A stretch of 64,000 nt of DNA from Antennarius striatus (GCF_040054535.1 NC_090797.1:3779501-3843500); one strand, 5' to 3'; positions 34,501-46,449 are shown, counted from the stretch's first letter. Program-made: numbers and translations. Notes: a model not told the origin generated them from the letters alone.

Positions 34501-35988
34501 TCTTGTTTAGGAAGGAGGTGATGGGAGATTTTTCAAATGCAAAGCAAAAAGTGATCCATGATATCAGAACGTCATTTTTACTGGAAAGAAACTTCTGGAG
34601 TTGTAGCCTCCTCTATCTTCACTCCGAGAACCAGTTTTCTTTTGCCCATTTCTCTTGACAGGTTGTAATGACTATTGGCTCTCTCCCTTACTTCCTGTCT
34701 GGGTTTCAGATGCAGGCACAGCTGGAGAAAGCCAGGGCCGAGTTGGAAATGCAGAGCCAGCACACGGCGCGGCTGGAGAGCAGCTGCAGGGCGCTGGAAC
34801 ACTCGCTCGGCCAATCCGGAAAGAGATTGCAGGTCAGCTCAGGTCCAACTGTCCATTTTTTATTTTCGACTTTGCTTTGTGCGGAGGATACTGAAGTTTT
34901 ATTTCAGAGAAATGCTCCTGGAAAAGTTGGTGTGACTTTTGGACTGGGCTGAGTTTGAAAATCTAATCCTCTGTACGCCAAAGGAAACCTAAGTTTGTTA
35001 AGTTGTGGGCAGTGAAGCAAAGTTTAATCTCTACCTTGCAGGGATGCGTGGCGGATCCTCGGCTGCATGCATCCTGGTGGAAACTCAAGTCAGGGTCCGG
35101 TCGGGTGTGGGAAGAGTGAGATAATGAGAAGGGGGAGCAGAGGAGAGCGTTACGGCATTCTTCAGCTGATTAGAATGGGGCCTGAATAAGTGCAAAATCC
35201 CTTCCCTGCAGTTGCATAACTGTCATTTTCCACCTCATCGAGGTCACTGTATTCACAATCCAGCAGCTAAAATCAGTCGCGCTATCAAAATTTTCTAATT
35301 CTGATTTTTACAAGATTAAATCTGTAGACATGTCTTATTATTTTAACGGTGCATTTTCATTCCAATACAGGACAAAGAGCAGGAGCTGGAGCTGCTAACA
35401 AAAGAGCTCCGGCAGGTCAACCTGCAGCAGTTCATCCAGCAGACCGGTACCAAGGTCACGGTGCTTCCTGCTCAACCCGCAGGAGTAAACAACAACAACA
35501 ACGGTGTGTATACAAACAGATCCGAATGCACACAAACCAGCAAGAGCAGACTGTTTCTAGTGTGACATGTTAGCATCACCATGTCAAAGTCGCTAATTTG
35601 ACACATTCTGAGGGGCTTTACGTCACATGTGTGTACACAGTGCCACCTAGAGGTCACAGTGAGAATGACATGCCAGAATGACTGCAACCTGCAGCCGAGG
35701 CTTTATAACAACTTAAATATGTAACCCTCTGTAGTTTGGTGTAGCATTCTTAATGCAAAAACAAGTATATAATCAAAGGTATTCATAGCAATTCAAATAA
35801 TTTGTGCTTACTCCTGTAACCTGTAGATTCTAGAGTTATTTCATTCTCAATTGAGTTCATCTTTTGTTGCAGATGTGGAGTCAAATTCTTTGAAACGACT
35901 CGGCTCATCCCGTCTCTTCCCCAGCAACCTCCGTACTCTCAAAAGCACCGTGTCCTCCAGCCTCAACCCCGAAGGCATCTACGTTTGA
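31478..35988 (+). CDS. rassf8: rassf8, Ras-association domain family member 8 (eight exons)
   Basis: Coding exons are 31478-31580, 32898-33248, 33325-33530, 33835-34038, 34141-34215, 34710-34832, 35371-35503 and 35873-35988, giving 1311 nt and 436 aa; human is about 419. RASSF8 is an N-terminal RASSF protein of adherens junctions, with proposed roles in growth control and NF-kB/p53 signalling. The RA domain spans about residues 1-82: [20 protein letters not shown] and [21 protein letters not shown] basic segment ([18 protein letters not shown]) follows. A Glu/Gln/Arg-rich coiled coil covers about 165-380, including [38 protein letters not shown] precedes the conserved end [16 protein letters not shown]8 fits far better than RASSF7, 9 or 10. 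Phases all join; no break is seen. An NNNN run in exon 7 replaces a diverged linker. The a or b copy cannot be decided. Confidence 0.97.
32898..33248 (+). CDS. rassf8: rassf8 coding exon 2 (RA domain end, basic segment)
   Basis: It encodes [44 protein letters not shown]-like [13 protein letters not shown], and [29 protein letters not shown]. The exon is GC-rich. Acceptor is gtctcag, donor gaag|gtaagt. Confidence 0.97.
33325..33530 (+). CDS. rassf8: rassf8 coding exon 3
   Basis: It encodes [20 protein letters not shown] and then [20 protein letters not shown], the start of the coiled coil. Intron 2 is only 76 bp. The first half has no close counterpart in the human protein and accounts for part of the extra length. 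Confidence 0.93.
33835..34038 (+). CDS. rassf8: rassf8 coding exon 4 (coiled coil)
   Basis: It encodes [40 protein letters not shown], and [13 protein letters not shown]. Human has [20 protein letters not shown] and EFWENELQIE. Acceptor is gacccag, donor ttcag|gtgagg. Confidence 0.96.
34141..34215 (+). CDS. rassf8: rassf8 coding exon 5
   Basis: It encodes [25 protein letters not shown] (25 codons), matching human TMESGLEAEKLQREVQ. Acceptor is cttcgtag, donor ctgag|gtaaaa. Confidence 0.94.
34483..34501. repeat. (AAT)n short repeat, rassf8 intron 5
   Basis: Six units of aat/ata within the intron. Confidence 0.8.
34710..34832 (+). CDS. rassf8: rassf8 coding exon 6 (coiled coil)
   Basis: It encodes [20 protein letters not shown] and [15 protein letters not shown]. 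Human has VERSLGQATKRLQ. Acceptor is ggtttcag, donor ttgcag|gtcagc. Confidence 0.94.
35371..35503 (+). CDS. rassf8: rassf8 coding exon 7
   Basis: It encodes [20 protein letters not shown] and [20 protein letters not shown], then several Asn. The first block is almost identical to human. The aac-aac run is a codon repeat that may vary in length. Donor is aacg|gtgtgt. Confidence 0.96.
35873..35988 (+). CDS. rassf8: rassf8 coding exon 8 (TGA stop)
   Basis: It encodes [38 protein letters not shown], then TGA at 35986. Human ends SGFNPEGIYV. Acceptor is gttgcag. Confidence 0.96.
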
Positions 35989-38900
35989 CCCCAAACTGTC
36001 CAGGAGGTGTCGTCCCAGTGGCAGGAGAGACTTGATATTACCACAGCTGTTCTTTTGGAAGTCATCAAACTGCTGAAATTACAAAGTGCAACACCCAAGT
36101 TATGGGGGAAGTTGGCAAAATACACAGCCTGGAGGATTCACGTCTTTGGACATCTTTTTTTTCCCCCCACCTTGCTAAGACAGAGACTCAAACTGATGTC
36201 AGCATCCAATCTAACTTTTAATTTACCATCAGGGTGAACGAGGATTCTCAGTCTGCAAAATGCTCCATTTTCTCTGCATTAAAAAAATGGTCAAACTCTT
36301 TTGCTGACAGCAGAGGCTTCAGCCAAACAGAACATTATTAAATCAAGAACAGGAGAGACTGAACGGATGCGACGTTTGGACCCAAGTAAGCATTAGCCAC
36401 ACCTGTGCTATAACCTCAGCCATATCCGGTTGCCTTACTCTGGTGTTGTCAAAACCAGAGGCTGATGAGTCTAATGTAGCGACAGAACTATGCGCCATAT
36501 AAATAAAAACACCTAGCATCTATTCAGGTTATGCCGATTTGTGGTAACTGATGTCAGTATGACTTTACTTCCTGTTCTCTCTTATAAATACCAATCATAT
36601 TTCTCTTAATGTCTCTTAAAATGAAGGAGAAAAACATCTCTCATATCATATAGTGGATGTAAGAGAGCTTTGAGCCTGCAGTTCTAACGCAGCCTGGAAA
36701 TTTTGCCAAAACAAAAGACGTCGTACTCTGTCTGACCACCAGGTGGCGACAAAATATGTATTATTCGGACAGGTGGAAGCAGGTGCTGGTCTGATGTGGG
36801 CTGTAGGTTCGTTTTGGTGGGTTTTATAGATGCATATGACTGTGCAGAATAATCTGAGGTGCCACTTAGATCATTAAGTATGCAACATGTTTCACTGTGT
36901 TCATCAGGCAGGGATTAACACAAGCAAACCTGTGTTCTCCTGTCTGCATCTCTTTTTTTTTTACGTTAATGAACTAAAGATGTCTCATATGAACCAAAGC
37001 TAGTGTGAAAACATTAATAGTTAGATGAATGTACTTTCAATGTATGCAACTTGTGCCAGTGAAGTCTCTTAATAGTTACGGTTTGTTAGTCAATGCCAGA
37101 TGAAATTTTGTGTTGCATCATCAAACAGAAGAGAAAAAAATTGAGTTTGAAAAGACTGGGATTACAACTAAGACAAAGTTAACAGTAAAATTCAAACAAA
37201 ATACGTAAAAAGGACTCAAATTTCCCAAATTATGGATTTTTAATTACATTTTTACAATGAACTACATTTTTCAAAGTAATTTTCTTCATTATACAGTAGA
37301 GGAATTCCATAAAGTGCTGCTTAAGCCATATTTTTCACCATATTTTACTATTATACTAAAGTTTATTCAAAGTTTTTATCCAGTTCAGTTTCAGATTAGA
37401 TGTACAAACTATAATTTACACATAAATAATGATTTATTTAAAATTAAGCATTGCCAACTGTTATGCAAAAAGAGACTGCTTTTACTTTCGGTACTAAATG
37501 AAGATTATTTTTATTTTTGACCGAATTTCAATTTCTAAGATGTTTTCCAATACAGACAAATTTTGTGTATTTGCCTTACATCTCAAAAACTTTTTTTGCC
37601 CATTGCCAAACTCAAACTTGTTATGTCCAGCGTTTTCCAGTGTGAAGTAAAATCGCTCACACATTTCACAAGCTCAGTATCTTATTGACCCACATTGGAG
37701 TGCATAAAAAAGCTCATGTTTGCGCGATAACGAAGCAAATTCCTCCCTCTGGCGAGAAGCATCTTTTTTGTTGTTTGCTCTGCAGCGGAAAACAAACCCA
37801 GGGGGGATTCACATCACAACTTGGCAAAGTGTTCTCAGAAATTGTTTAGTCACAGAAGTTTTCCTCGTCTCCTTCTCGATCAGTATGCAGAATTATCATC
37901 ATGGCAACAACGTCCTCCGTGTCTGAGACTGAAAACCGCTAATAAAGGGATCTCTGTCTCTGATATTGTGAATAATGGCGCTCCTTCCTGAAAAACAATG
38001 TACATAATGTCTGCAGGACACATTGCTCTATATAAGTAGAATAAAGTCTGAAATACGAGTGCTAGAAAGCTTAGATTCAACTAGACAACTCTGTGTGCAT
38101 GCACTAATGTGAGATTGGTTTATCTGGACACCTCATTAGTAGCTACTGAGGATGCAAAAATTCATCTGTGGTTTCTTTTTTCGCTTTGTTGTGTCCCCTT
38201 TTTTTTGCCTTGTTGACATTTAAACAAGTCTGAGCTTTTCTAAAGAGCAGGCAGATGATGTAAGCCAGCAGGTAAAAAATGGTTAAAATTGCACATTCAT
38301 TTCTTGCCTTTTCATATAATTTTGTCAAAGACAACATCATTAAAGAGATGTCTATGTTGCATTGAAACATGACAATAAGTGGACCGGCATTGTTGTTTGT
38401 ATCATTTTCCCGCCTCGTACTTTGAGACAACCAATAATTTGCTTCCTTTGTGCCATCAGTAGGGCTTTCCAATGAAAGTGCACATAGAGACGAGATGATG
38501 GAGCCATTATGGAATCAGCCATCAAGGGGCTTTGAAAGCTATTCTACAAATGATGCAGCTCAGGGATATTTGAAGGAGAATTACCCCCAACAGGAATGGG
38601 CAGGAAGTAAAAATGGATAGCTGTTGTTCACGGCGTTGGAAGCGGTTTGACAAGTTAAATCATATATTTGCTGTCAAGGGAACTCCCTGACAAGTTAAAT
38701 GTGTAGCATTGGCTCCTAGATACAAAAATAGACTTAGATATTTTATTCTGAGATGGATGACGCTTTAAGTGTTCCTGGCCCCTAGTTGATCTCCAGCTGG
38801 GGTCAGTTGAAGCAACTGGTTTTGCCCTGGCAGCGTTTCCACACCCTGCTGGTTAGATGAACTGTTCTCTGCCGACATCACTGACTTGCACTAACTCAAT

Positions 38901-39100
38901 ATTTAGTACTTTTTAAATGGAATATGTTGTGTTCTTTACTTACAAGTTCACTTCCTGTTTGTTTGTTTTTCTCTTTCAGATTTGATCTTTTATGTTCTTT
39001 TGGTAATGAATCATTGACATGTAATCCGATGTATTAATAATGTAAAAGAAATAAATGCATAGAATGGATTTACAAAAGTGCCAGAAATGAATAAACTGCT
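35989..39100 (+). other. rassf8: rassf8 3' UTR with tandem poly(A) signals
   Basis: AATAAA hexamers at 36502-36507, 39050-39055 and 39090-39095 would give UTRs of about 0.5 kb or 3.1 kb. The last pair is followed by a T-rich stretch (gttttgttttttctt), a plausible downstream element. Long 3' UTRs are known for mammalian RASSF8. The minus-strand open frame at 38143-38472 has no recognisable domain. Confidence 0.5.
39090..39095 (+). terminator. rassf8: rassf8 candidate distal poly(A) signal
   Basis: AATAAA, with another at 39050 and a downstream T/G-rich element. Confidence 0.45.
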
Positions 39101-39324
39101 ATACAGTGTTGAAAGCTGTTTTGTTTTTTCTTATTTAACAGAAAATTTAAGAATAGAAAACAAGATTGTTGATATTTATTGTCTTTATAATGGTAGCGAC
39201 TACATAGGCTAACATTAGCTAACATTGAAATCTTGAGAATGAGAAATATAAAAGGGTAATTTATCCACAGTGTATTTCTTAGCTGGCCAGAAAAACTAGC
39301 TTACTCTCATGCTCATCTCTATAT

Positions 39325-39450
39325 GTTGATGACCTCTTGACCTTTCCAGCGGGGACTCCGCCTCCAGCCCATGTCAGCTGGGATGTGCTCCAGCAACCCC
39401 ACAATCCTGCACGGGATGAGAGAATGGAAGATGGATGGATTGCTGTCATT
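39325..39450 (+). mobile_element. LINE/SINE 3' tail, L2/V-SINE type
   Basis: The sequence ggggactccgcctccagccc, then gtcagctgggatgtgctcca, and the ending gaagatggatggattg, follows the very common teleost consensus of an L2-clade LINE 3' end shared by V-SINEs. Only the tail is visible, and no body or target duplication is apparent. The family name is from memory. Confidence 0.6.
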
Positions 39451-40047
39451 ACTGTGCAAACTTTCCTAAATCCCCGTGGGTGCGCTAATCCTGGCACACG
39501 TTGCCAATGAGACTACTGTACCTTTGTTCATCCAATTTATATAAAATTTACTTATACATTATAGATCCTATAAGGTTATGGTCATCTGTATCATCAGAAT
39601 TACATTTGTATTTTCTTGTTTGTTCACTTAAAATTAACTAATTCATGATATTGTAACAGTTTGATCAATTATTCTCCTTAGTGTACCTTTATTTCTTTTC
39701 GAGGTTAAAGAAAACACCAATTACACCAAATGGCACACAGTAAACATGGGGCTTTTTTTACCCTGGAGCTATTGCAGACTTTGCCCTAGTGGGGATCCGG
39801 CCTCAGATAGATAGAGATAAACCGACAAGAGTAATGTGTGTGGTTTGGTCATCTTAAGGGAATTGTAAAAGCACTGGTAATCTCAGGATTAGTAACACTG
39901 TGGTAGATTTAGATTTTCTGTGGTGGCGATTAAAAGCAGCGCTCACACCTGCAGCAAAGAAAAGCTGCCACATCCTGACGACACCAGGGTAAACTTTTTA
40001 AGTTGCCTAACAAGACGAGCTACTTTCTACAATTCTAAAATGAATTA

Positions 40048-41312
40048 CAGGTAGTCCTCAATTTAGGAACACTTGATTTACAAACATTCGGAGATACGAA
40101 CAAATGCCACAATCTGACTATTCTCCTGCAGTTCCGCTTTCTGCCACAACCTCTGCAGGGGCAGCACCGCTGCGTTCATGCAGTTCCAATACTCGTCTCT
40201 CCCTTTTGTTTTTCGTTGTTGTCCCTATGAGCATCTGAGAGCGTCCGCCTTTGTACCCCCTTTGGATACGTTAAGGTTTATCATGATGATAAAGATAAAG
40301 GTTAGTGAAGATAGTGGTAATGGTGTAGGAGCCGTTTTATAGTTTATGTGTATATGTAAGCTTTATTTATTTATTTTGCTTTAACTCTGTTGCTATGTCA
40401 CTTTGTTCACTCCTTATTGGCTGCTGCACCTGTCACAGGTGTTACAGGTTTGGTAATCAGCTGTCAGAGGTCAGATCAGAGCAGAGCGGTGGGGGAACAC
40501 GGTTCTTACCCTCAGCCAACATAGGCCAGTATAAATACAACCCAGTTATCTTTTTGACTGTTTAACCCGTAAATGTATTATTTTTTGCAACAAATGGGAA
40601 CCTCACCCAAAGAGAAACATCCTTCTGGTCATTTTTATTGACTGAAACTGGATACATGTCATGGACGTTCCTAACCCACCGTGAGTGGCTATTACATGGA
40701 ACATTTTTGGAGATAGTCATTACAGTGGAGACCATCTTCTGATGACTCTGCCTCTGACCGACGATGACTCCTCCCTGCTCCTTCAATTGAAAGGTAAAGT
40801 ATGTGCTACATGCTACATGCTAAAGTACCTTACAGTGACTGCACTCTGAAGAGGTAAACAGTGGGGATCCAAATATTCGTACCAAAGAAAAACATTAGTG
40901 ATTAAAAAAAAAAAGTACCCTGGATATTTAGCCCTGCTGTCAGTCACAACCCAACTTCACTGCACAACTGTTTGATTCAGGCTTTATAAATAAAGTTGAC
41001 TTTTGTTGTTGGATGCACTTAAAAACAGGTGGAGAGTTCCTTGAAGTGTTTTATTCTTCCCCTCCTCAAGGATTAAATTATAAGGAGCAAAGGTTTATTA
41101 TAAACTAATCTGAATTCAAAACTCGTGAATTACAAGTGTGTCGTTTTTGTGTCCTGTAATTATTTCTGGAAAGTCTTGGTGAATAGTATTTTCATATTTA
41201 GAGTAGTAACGGCATCTAAATGACCTGAAATGGCAATGACAAACTGAAATTTAATAACGACTTACAAACAGCCGCTTGGAACCGCTTATGTTCGTATGTT
41301 GAGGACTACCTG
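40048..41312. mobile_element. Non-autonomous Tc1/mariner-type (Tigger-like) element
   Basis: The left end starts caggtagtcctcaa and the right end closes ttgaggactacctg, a perfect 14-bp inverted repeat. Weaker pairing continues inward (gatacgaac against gttcgtat). Both ends are flanked by TA (40046-40047 and 41313-41314), the target duplication of Tc1/mariner elements. The 1265-bp interior has no open frame resembling a transposase, so it is non-autonomous or decayed. Confidence 0.85.
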
Positions 41313-41314
41313 TA

Positions 41315-43560
41315 TTGACTTCTTATTTTCCGGAAGTGAAACCTCGCCTCCCATCGTGTTACGTCCCTCCAAACTCTTTGGTTGGGGATCAGAAGTTTCA
41401 GGTTTGTTTTAACTTTAAAGGAGCTTTTTTGATACTTTACTGAGCCGGAGGTCTTCCGACATGTTTTTGTGCTTTTGTCCTTCGGTCTGTCGCTCGTCCC
41501 TGAGGAATTACTGCTTTAAATGGATCTCAACAAGTGGGTCAGAGGTTCCCTTATTACATCTGTGACTTTCACACCAGACGACACCTGAGGATTTGAAGGC
41601 TGAAATTCTTTACGCTCATCCTCCCTATCTTTTTAAACCATCACTGCCTCTTGTTCTTTTGTTTTTAAGGTGCCCTCATTACGTTTTGTGCAGATATCAG
41701 TTCTGGTGATGTGCTATGAAGTTTTCTCATTAGACAAAGTGAGGATGTTGATAGCAGGGTATTTAAAATGTTGGGTAACAGCATGAATATTTTATACCAA
41801 TGAAATACTTACCAGATTTGATGCTGCACGCAGACTTTTAAAAGGATTTATCTTATTTACCGCCTGCATGGCCTGAATTTACAGGATAGTCAAGAGGCAT
41901 CTTATTCCTACTATTTCAATACTGCTGCTGTCATTTTCTCATCTTTTCTCATTACCTGACAGCTGGTTGAGGTTCTTTTCCAAAAACATCACTTTTGATT
42001 GTCAGATAGATGCAATGTGGAACAAAAGCAAAAAACTAAATATTTATATACAGGCTTAAGTCTTTCAAATAGATTGTGATCATTTATGAAAGGGAGGACT
42101 TTGCATCTAGAGGAAAATATCTGGTTCGGTTATTTGTTGATAACTGCTGACCAAAAGACGACTCCAATTATTAGGAGTATCTTTCCAGCGTCAAGGCATT
42201 AGGAAACATCTGTAAATATAAGGGATATTAAATTTAACAGGTTGAAATAGAAAAAGGTGCTTATCATGTAAATAAATCTATTTTTCCATGAATAAATCTT
42301 CTGTGGATTGGGTGGATGATTGGATGATGTGTTTCAGAGATACATCTTTATTCTGTTTTCTGATTGTTTTGGTCAGAGGAAGACATATTTGTCTCTTTTT
42401 CCACTACCATGACTAAAATGTTTGCGAATTCATCCCTGATCTGTGCAACAAAACTGAATTTCCTCTAAGTTATCGGCTTCTTTCAGCGTCCTGAGTTTGC
42501 TCTGCTGATTCAATCATGCAGCATTTCCAGGGCCTCGCAATAACATCAAAGTAAAGCTTGATTTTATCATAAGAAAATCTGTATGATGCTTTTTGCGAGA
42601 AAAACCAACTTGGAAGGAGATCAGAGCTTTTTTGTGGGTCGTGAGTTATCTGAAAGTCTTTTAAAAGGCAACGTGCGACGGGGATGAGTAATGGTCTTAT
42701 GATGCCTGATAGTTAACCTCAATTTGTAAATTATGATGCACCTCAGACAGATTAAACAATTGTGTTTAGAATGAATTATAGTTGCACCGGAAGATCGATT
42801 AGACTTAGCTTTTGTGTGTCTGCATGTGTGTGTTTGTACAAACCATGGCTGATGCTGACATTAAATAGCCCCTTGGCCCCTCTCCGGAATTTGTTTATTC
42901 TGCACTGGGCATGGGAGTAGGTGGCAAACAGATGGGCATCCATGAATTATGGAAATTATGGGCTTTGATTAACCACCACACACTCTGCTGGATAAAAGTA
43001 ACTCCAGGTTTGCCAAGTTATGGGGTGCAACGGGCCGTGCTGCCAGTCAGTCATCAGTAGGATGAACGTGATACTTGATTGATGTTGTTTATTCTTCATT
43101 TTTTTGAAAATATGCGACAAAACGGTTTTATTTTTCATGCATTTCCAACCATTTCAGTTTTTTTCCAGTACGCCGATTCTCCTTCTGTCCTTTCAATTCA
43201 AGACTATTTTCGAATGTTTAGCTACAGTTGGCAGCCGGTGAGCCACCCGGCTAGGTAACTGCTAGCACGAAATTATAGTTCTGTCATTCCATGATGGCCT
43301 TGACCACGCCCACAACAAAACTCATTGGTCAAGCCTTAAAATTCAAGGAAAGGTCATCTCCTTTTATCTTATGTTATCTCATTTCATCCCATCTCCCATT
43401 AGTTCATATTATGTTATCTCATGCCATCCACTTCATCTAATTTTGAATTGTGATATTTTGTCAGCCTCCATCTCATCTCATTTTTTTTTAATTTCTACAC
43501 ATGTTCAGTTTTAAAGATTTGTTTTTGGTGACAGCTGGAACTGTTTCTCATTTCCCATGT
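41315..43560. other. Gene-poor DNA, no feature recognised
   Basis: AT-rich, no convincing exon. An ATCTC/ATTTC-rich simple stretch lies at about 43360-43490. Confidence 0.45.
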
Positions 43561-43569
43561 CTCTCCCTT

Positions 43570-44235
43570 CAGGACGAGTGTTTTGAAGCTAATGAACAAC
43601 TTTATTCACTTGTGAGCTGCAGGATAGTTAATCATGCATATCACAATGATTAAATTCTTCACTTTTTTTTTTTTTTAATCAAAGTCAAATTTTCTTCTGA
43701 AGTACTTAATTAAAGCTCTTTTGAAGAAAAAAAAAGTGAATCATTTCTGAACCATTTATGATCGTATTGAAGGCGTTCACATTTACAGCGACACAATCTG
43801 TGGGTTAATTGTGATTCTTAATCATTTAACTGTGTTTTTATGGCTTTGTGTGGGAGTCTGTGGGAAACTGTTAGCATACATTAGCTGAAGCGACACGAGG
43901 ACACGGGGAGCTGCGTGGTTGATAGTCCAGCTAACATGACACACTCATCAACAAAACACATGATCATATTCAAATTAATCGCAGCATACGCTTATTTTTA
44001 GTGGCTACTCACAAAGTTGTAGGTTTACGGATGGATCCTGTTTTAGTGCGATGTATTGATTATTGTTTATTATCATAAAAGTATTGCTCCATTATTCCTT
44101 CTTTAATGATGACTGTTTGAAACTAATGAATGTATCCACTCAATATTGTGATGTAGGATAATTAATCGTACATAAAATAAAATAATTCCTTAATTATTTT
44201 CATCAAGGTCAGATTTTTTCAATCAAAGCTTTTTA
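43570..44235. repeat. Diverged internal duplication
   Basis: About 43575-43720 and 44112-44235 look like two diverged copies of one sequence. Shared words are gtttgaaactaatga or ttttgaagctaatga, then aggataattaatc or aggatagttaatc, then atcaaagtcaaatttt or atcaaggtcagatttt, then aattaaagctctttt or aatcaaagctttttaa. Function unknown. Confidence 0.6.
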
Positions 44236-44261
44236 AAAAAAAATTTTAATTAAAAAAAATT

Positions 44262-44264
<3 letters not shown>

Positions 44265-44298
<34 letters not shown>
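44265..44298. repeat. (AT)n microsatellite
   Basis: Uninterrupted alternating AT run of about 17 units. Confidence 0.95.
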
Positions 44299-44301
<3 letters not shown>

Positions 44302-44370
44302 TTGTTTCATAATGGCACCAATTATCTCAGTATTGGCTTCACAACTCAAATGAACCCACACCCAGCATAG

Positions 44371-44373
44371 ACA

Positions 44374-44415
<42 letters not shown>
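44371..44415. repeat. (CA)n microsatellite
   Basis: CA run with one early cccaca interruption. Confidence 0.92.
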
Positions 44416-44417
<2 letters not shown>

Positions 44418-44539
44418 ACTGTCCCCATCTCTTCACTTTCATAAATGAAGAGAGACAGCCTTATCCCAGAACCAACACGTAAAAGCAATTAAAAAGGAAT
44501 TAAGGATGTGCAGGGAGAAATTGGATATGATATGTGACG

Positions 44540-44960
44540 CCTTTTGTAAATGTCAGCGTTATTACTGTGTTGTTGTTTCCTGTTCCTTTGGCCACCTCGC
44601 GCGTTTACAAGAGTGACAGCCCATAGTCTGCTGGACTTAATGAAGCCGTCTCAGCAGCCAGGGTCCTGGTATGGAAGGTGAAGAGTGCTGCTTATCCTCT
44701 TCCTCTTGTGACTCTCATTAATACCGGTTTTGCTGGTGAATATTAACAACCCCCATTTTTCTTCCATCTCCACGCTCAAGCCAATGTCTGCTCAACTTAT
44801 TTAACACCGCTGCCCTGATGAGATGCCAGTCGCTGCTGTTCTATAGGTTTATCTAATTGTGCTCCAGCTAAGCCACTCTGAGGATGATGATTGCCTCTGG
44901 CATTAACTAATGGGCTCCTCAATGAAACAAAGTCCAGCAAACACTCACACAATTGGATTT
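44540..44960. promoter_or_regulatory. Candidate conserved non-coding element
   Basis: A non-repetitive, moderately GC-balanced block with no open frame, sharply unlike the AT-rich microsatellite DNA before it. Motifs include attaatacc and cattaactaatgg. Conservation cannot be measured from one sequence, so this is a guess from texture. Confidence 0.3.
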
Positions 44961-46201
44961 CTGTCCTTCACGTTGGCGTCATTTTTGTCTTTGGGTGATG
45001 GGAGGAGGTCGTGAGTTAAATCCTGAAACAAGTGAACTTTTTACATGATGGAGGTGGATCATTAACTGTAGATATGAGTTAACACATGAACCATAAGCTC
45101 CACACTTCCAAAATGTCACATCATTATTATTATTGTTGCTGCTATTCCCATTTTATCATCATTATTGTCTAGTCATAAACTATAGATTCAATTTAATGAT
45201 CCATAAGCTCAACTCTACCAAAACTAAGCACTATTGCTGTTCTATATTATTTTATTTCAAAAAAATAAATTCTAATCTTGTTTTATTATTTCCAAAGGTA
45301 CACCTACAGTTGCTCGAGGAACTCGAATAATTTGCTAAAATAAAATTTTAGTTAACAAAAAGGCGTCACAATATTGAATCGTCTACATGTAAAGTTATTC
45401 TAATGATCATCATATTATTGATATCAATATTAAACAACAAAAAATAACAATAATAATTATTATTATATATGGTAGTAGTAGTTGCTACTGGGGTTTCCCA
45501 TCTTTGTCCGTCACCTGAAAGCCACACTCTTTTTCAATTATGGAATCATCAGTTGTTGTGTGACTTTTCCTAAACAGTGTTTCCAGTCGGTGTCTGCGTC
45601 TCAGCTGAAGTTATTTGACTTTTTCCGCATTGGTTTTCCTTCGAGCTGGTGGTGAAATGAGGCCTCGGATCGTTTTGTTAAAAGCCGATCAATCTGGACG
45701 TTTGGAGACAGTGAGAAGTAATTCCAGCTTTCAGTCACCGCCGCTGACGGCTGTCCAAGCTGTCACGCAAAACATAAGACTAGAGAGCAGAGAGCGAAAT
45801 AAATTACACCAGCAACTGTCATATATAACCGTCCTGTTTCATCAAACTTTGTTTTCCTCAGGGGAGTTCTATTTGGACCTTGTTGTCTTGAATTTCCCCC
45901 CTTTTGAATCGTCTTGATTCAGAATTTAGGGTTTCTGCAGCTTTTTTTCCAGGCTTGTGCTTCAAATTTGTGCAGACATCCACTCATTGCGGCCACAGTC
46001 TGATGCTATTGGCTGCTGAGCAGCTCCACTGGAGCGATGTGGGGTTTAAGTGGCTTCCTCAAGGGCAGCACAGTGTTGTTTGTGGAGGGAGCCGCTCATT
46101 CATTTTCCACACCTCAACATTCCCAAGATTATCTGTCCTGAAATCTCACATCGCAAGTAAGAAAAATTCCTCTCTCGGTTTGTGTGATAGGAGATCAACC
46201 A

Positions 46202-46204
<3 letters not shown>

Positions 46205-46245
<41 letters not shown>
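46205..46245. repeat. (TG)n microsatellite
   Basis: Uninterrupted TG run of about 20 units. Confidence 0.95.
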
Positions 46246-46248
<3 letters not shown>

Positions 46249-46387
46249 ATGTTTCCCAGCTTCCTTTGTTCTCACACTCCCATCTTACAGTCTGTCTAGT
46301 GTGTCCCACATCATCCTGTTGTATAATGGAAGTGGGTGACAGCCACATCTGAAGTCAAGAGATGAAAGACATCATTTACAAATAGGT

Positions 46388-46388
<1 letters not shown>

Positions 46389-46449
<61 letters not shown>
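46389..46449. repeat. (CA)n microsatellite
   Basis: Uninterrupted CA run of about 30 units, in inverted orientation to the TG run 143 bp upstream. Confidence 0.95.

Noticed and set aside
38143..38472. A 109-codon minus-strand frame downstream of rassf8
   Set aside because: No recognisable domain, no splice sites, AT-rich; lies in the likely 3' UTR.
38648..38701. Short direct repeat tgacaagttaaat
   Set aside because: Thirteen bases twice within 55 bp is too little to define an element.
45615..46299. Consecutive 100- and 131-codon plus-strand frames
   Set aside because: The second runs into the TG microsatellite; neither has a domain or conserved motif.
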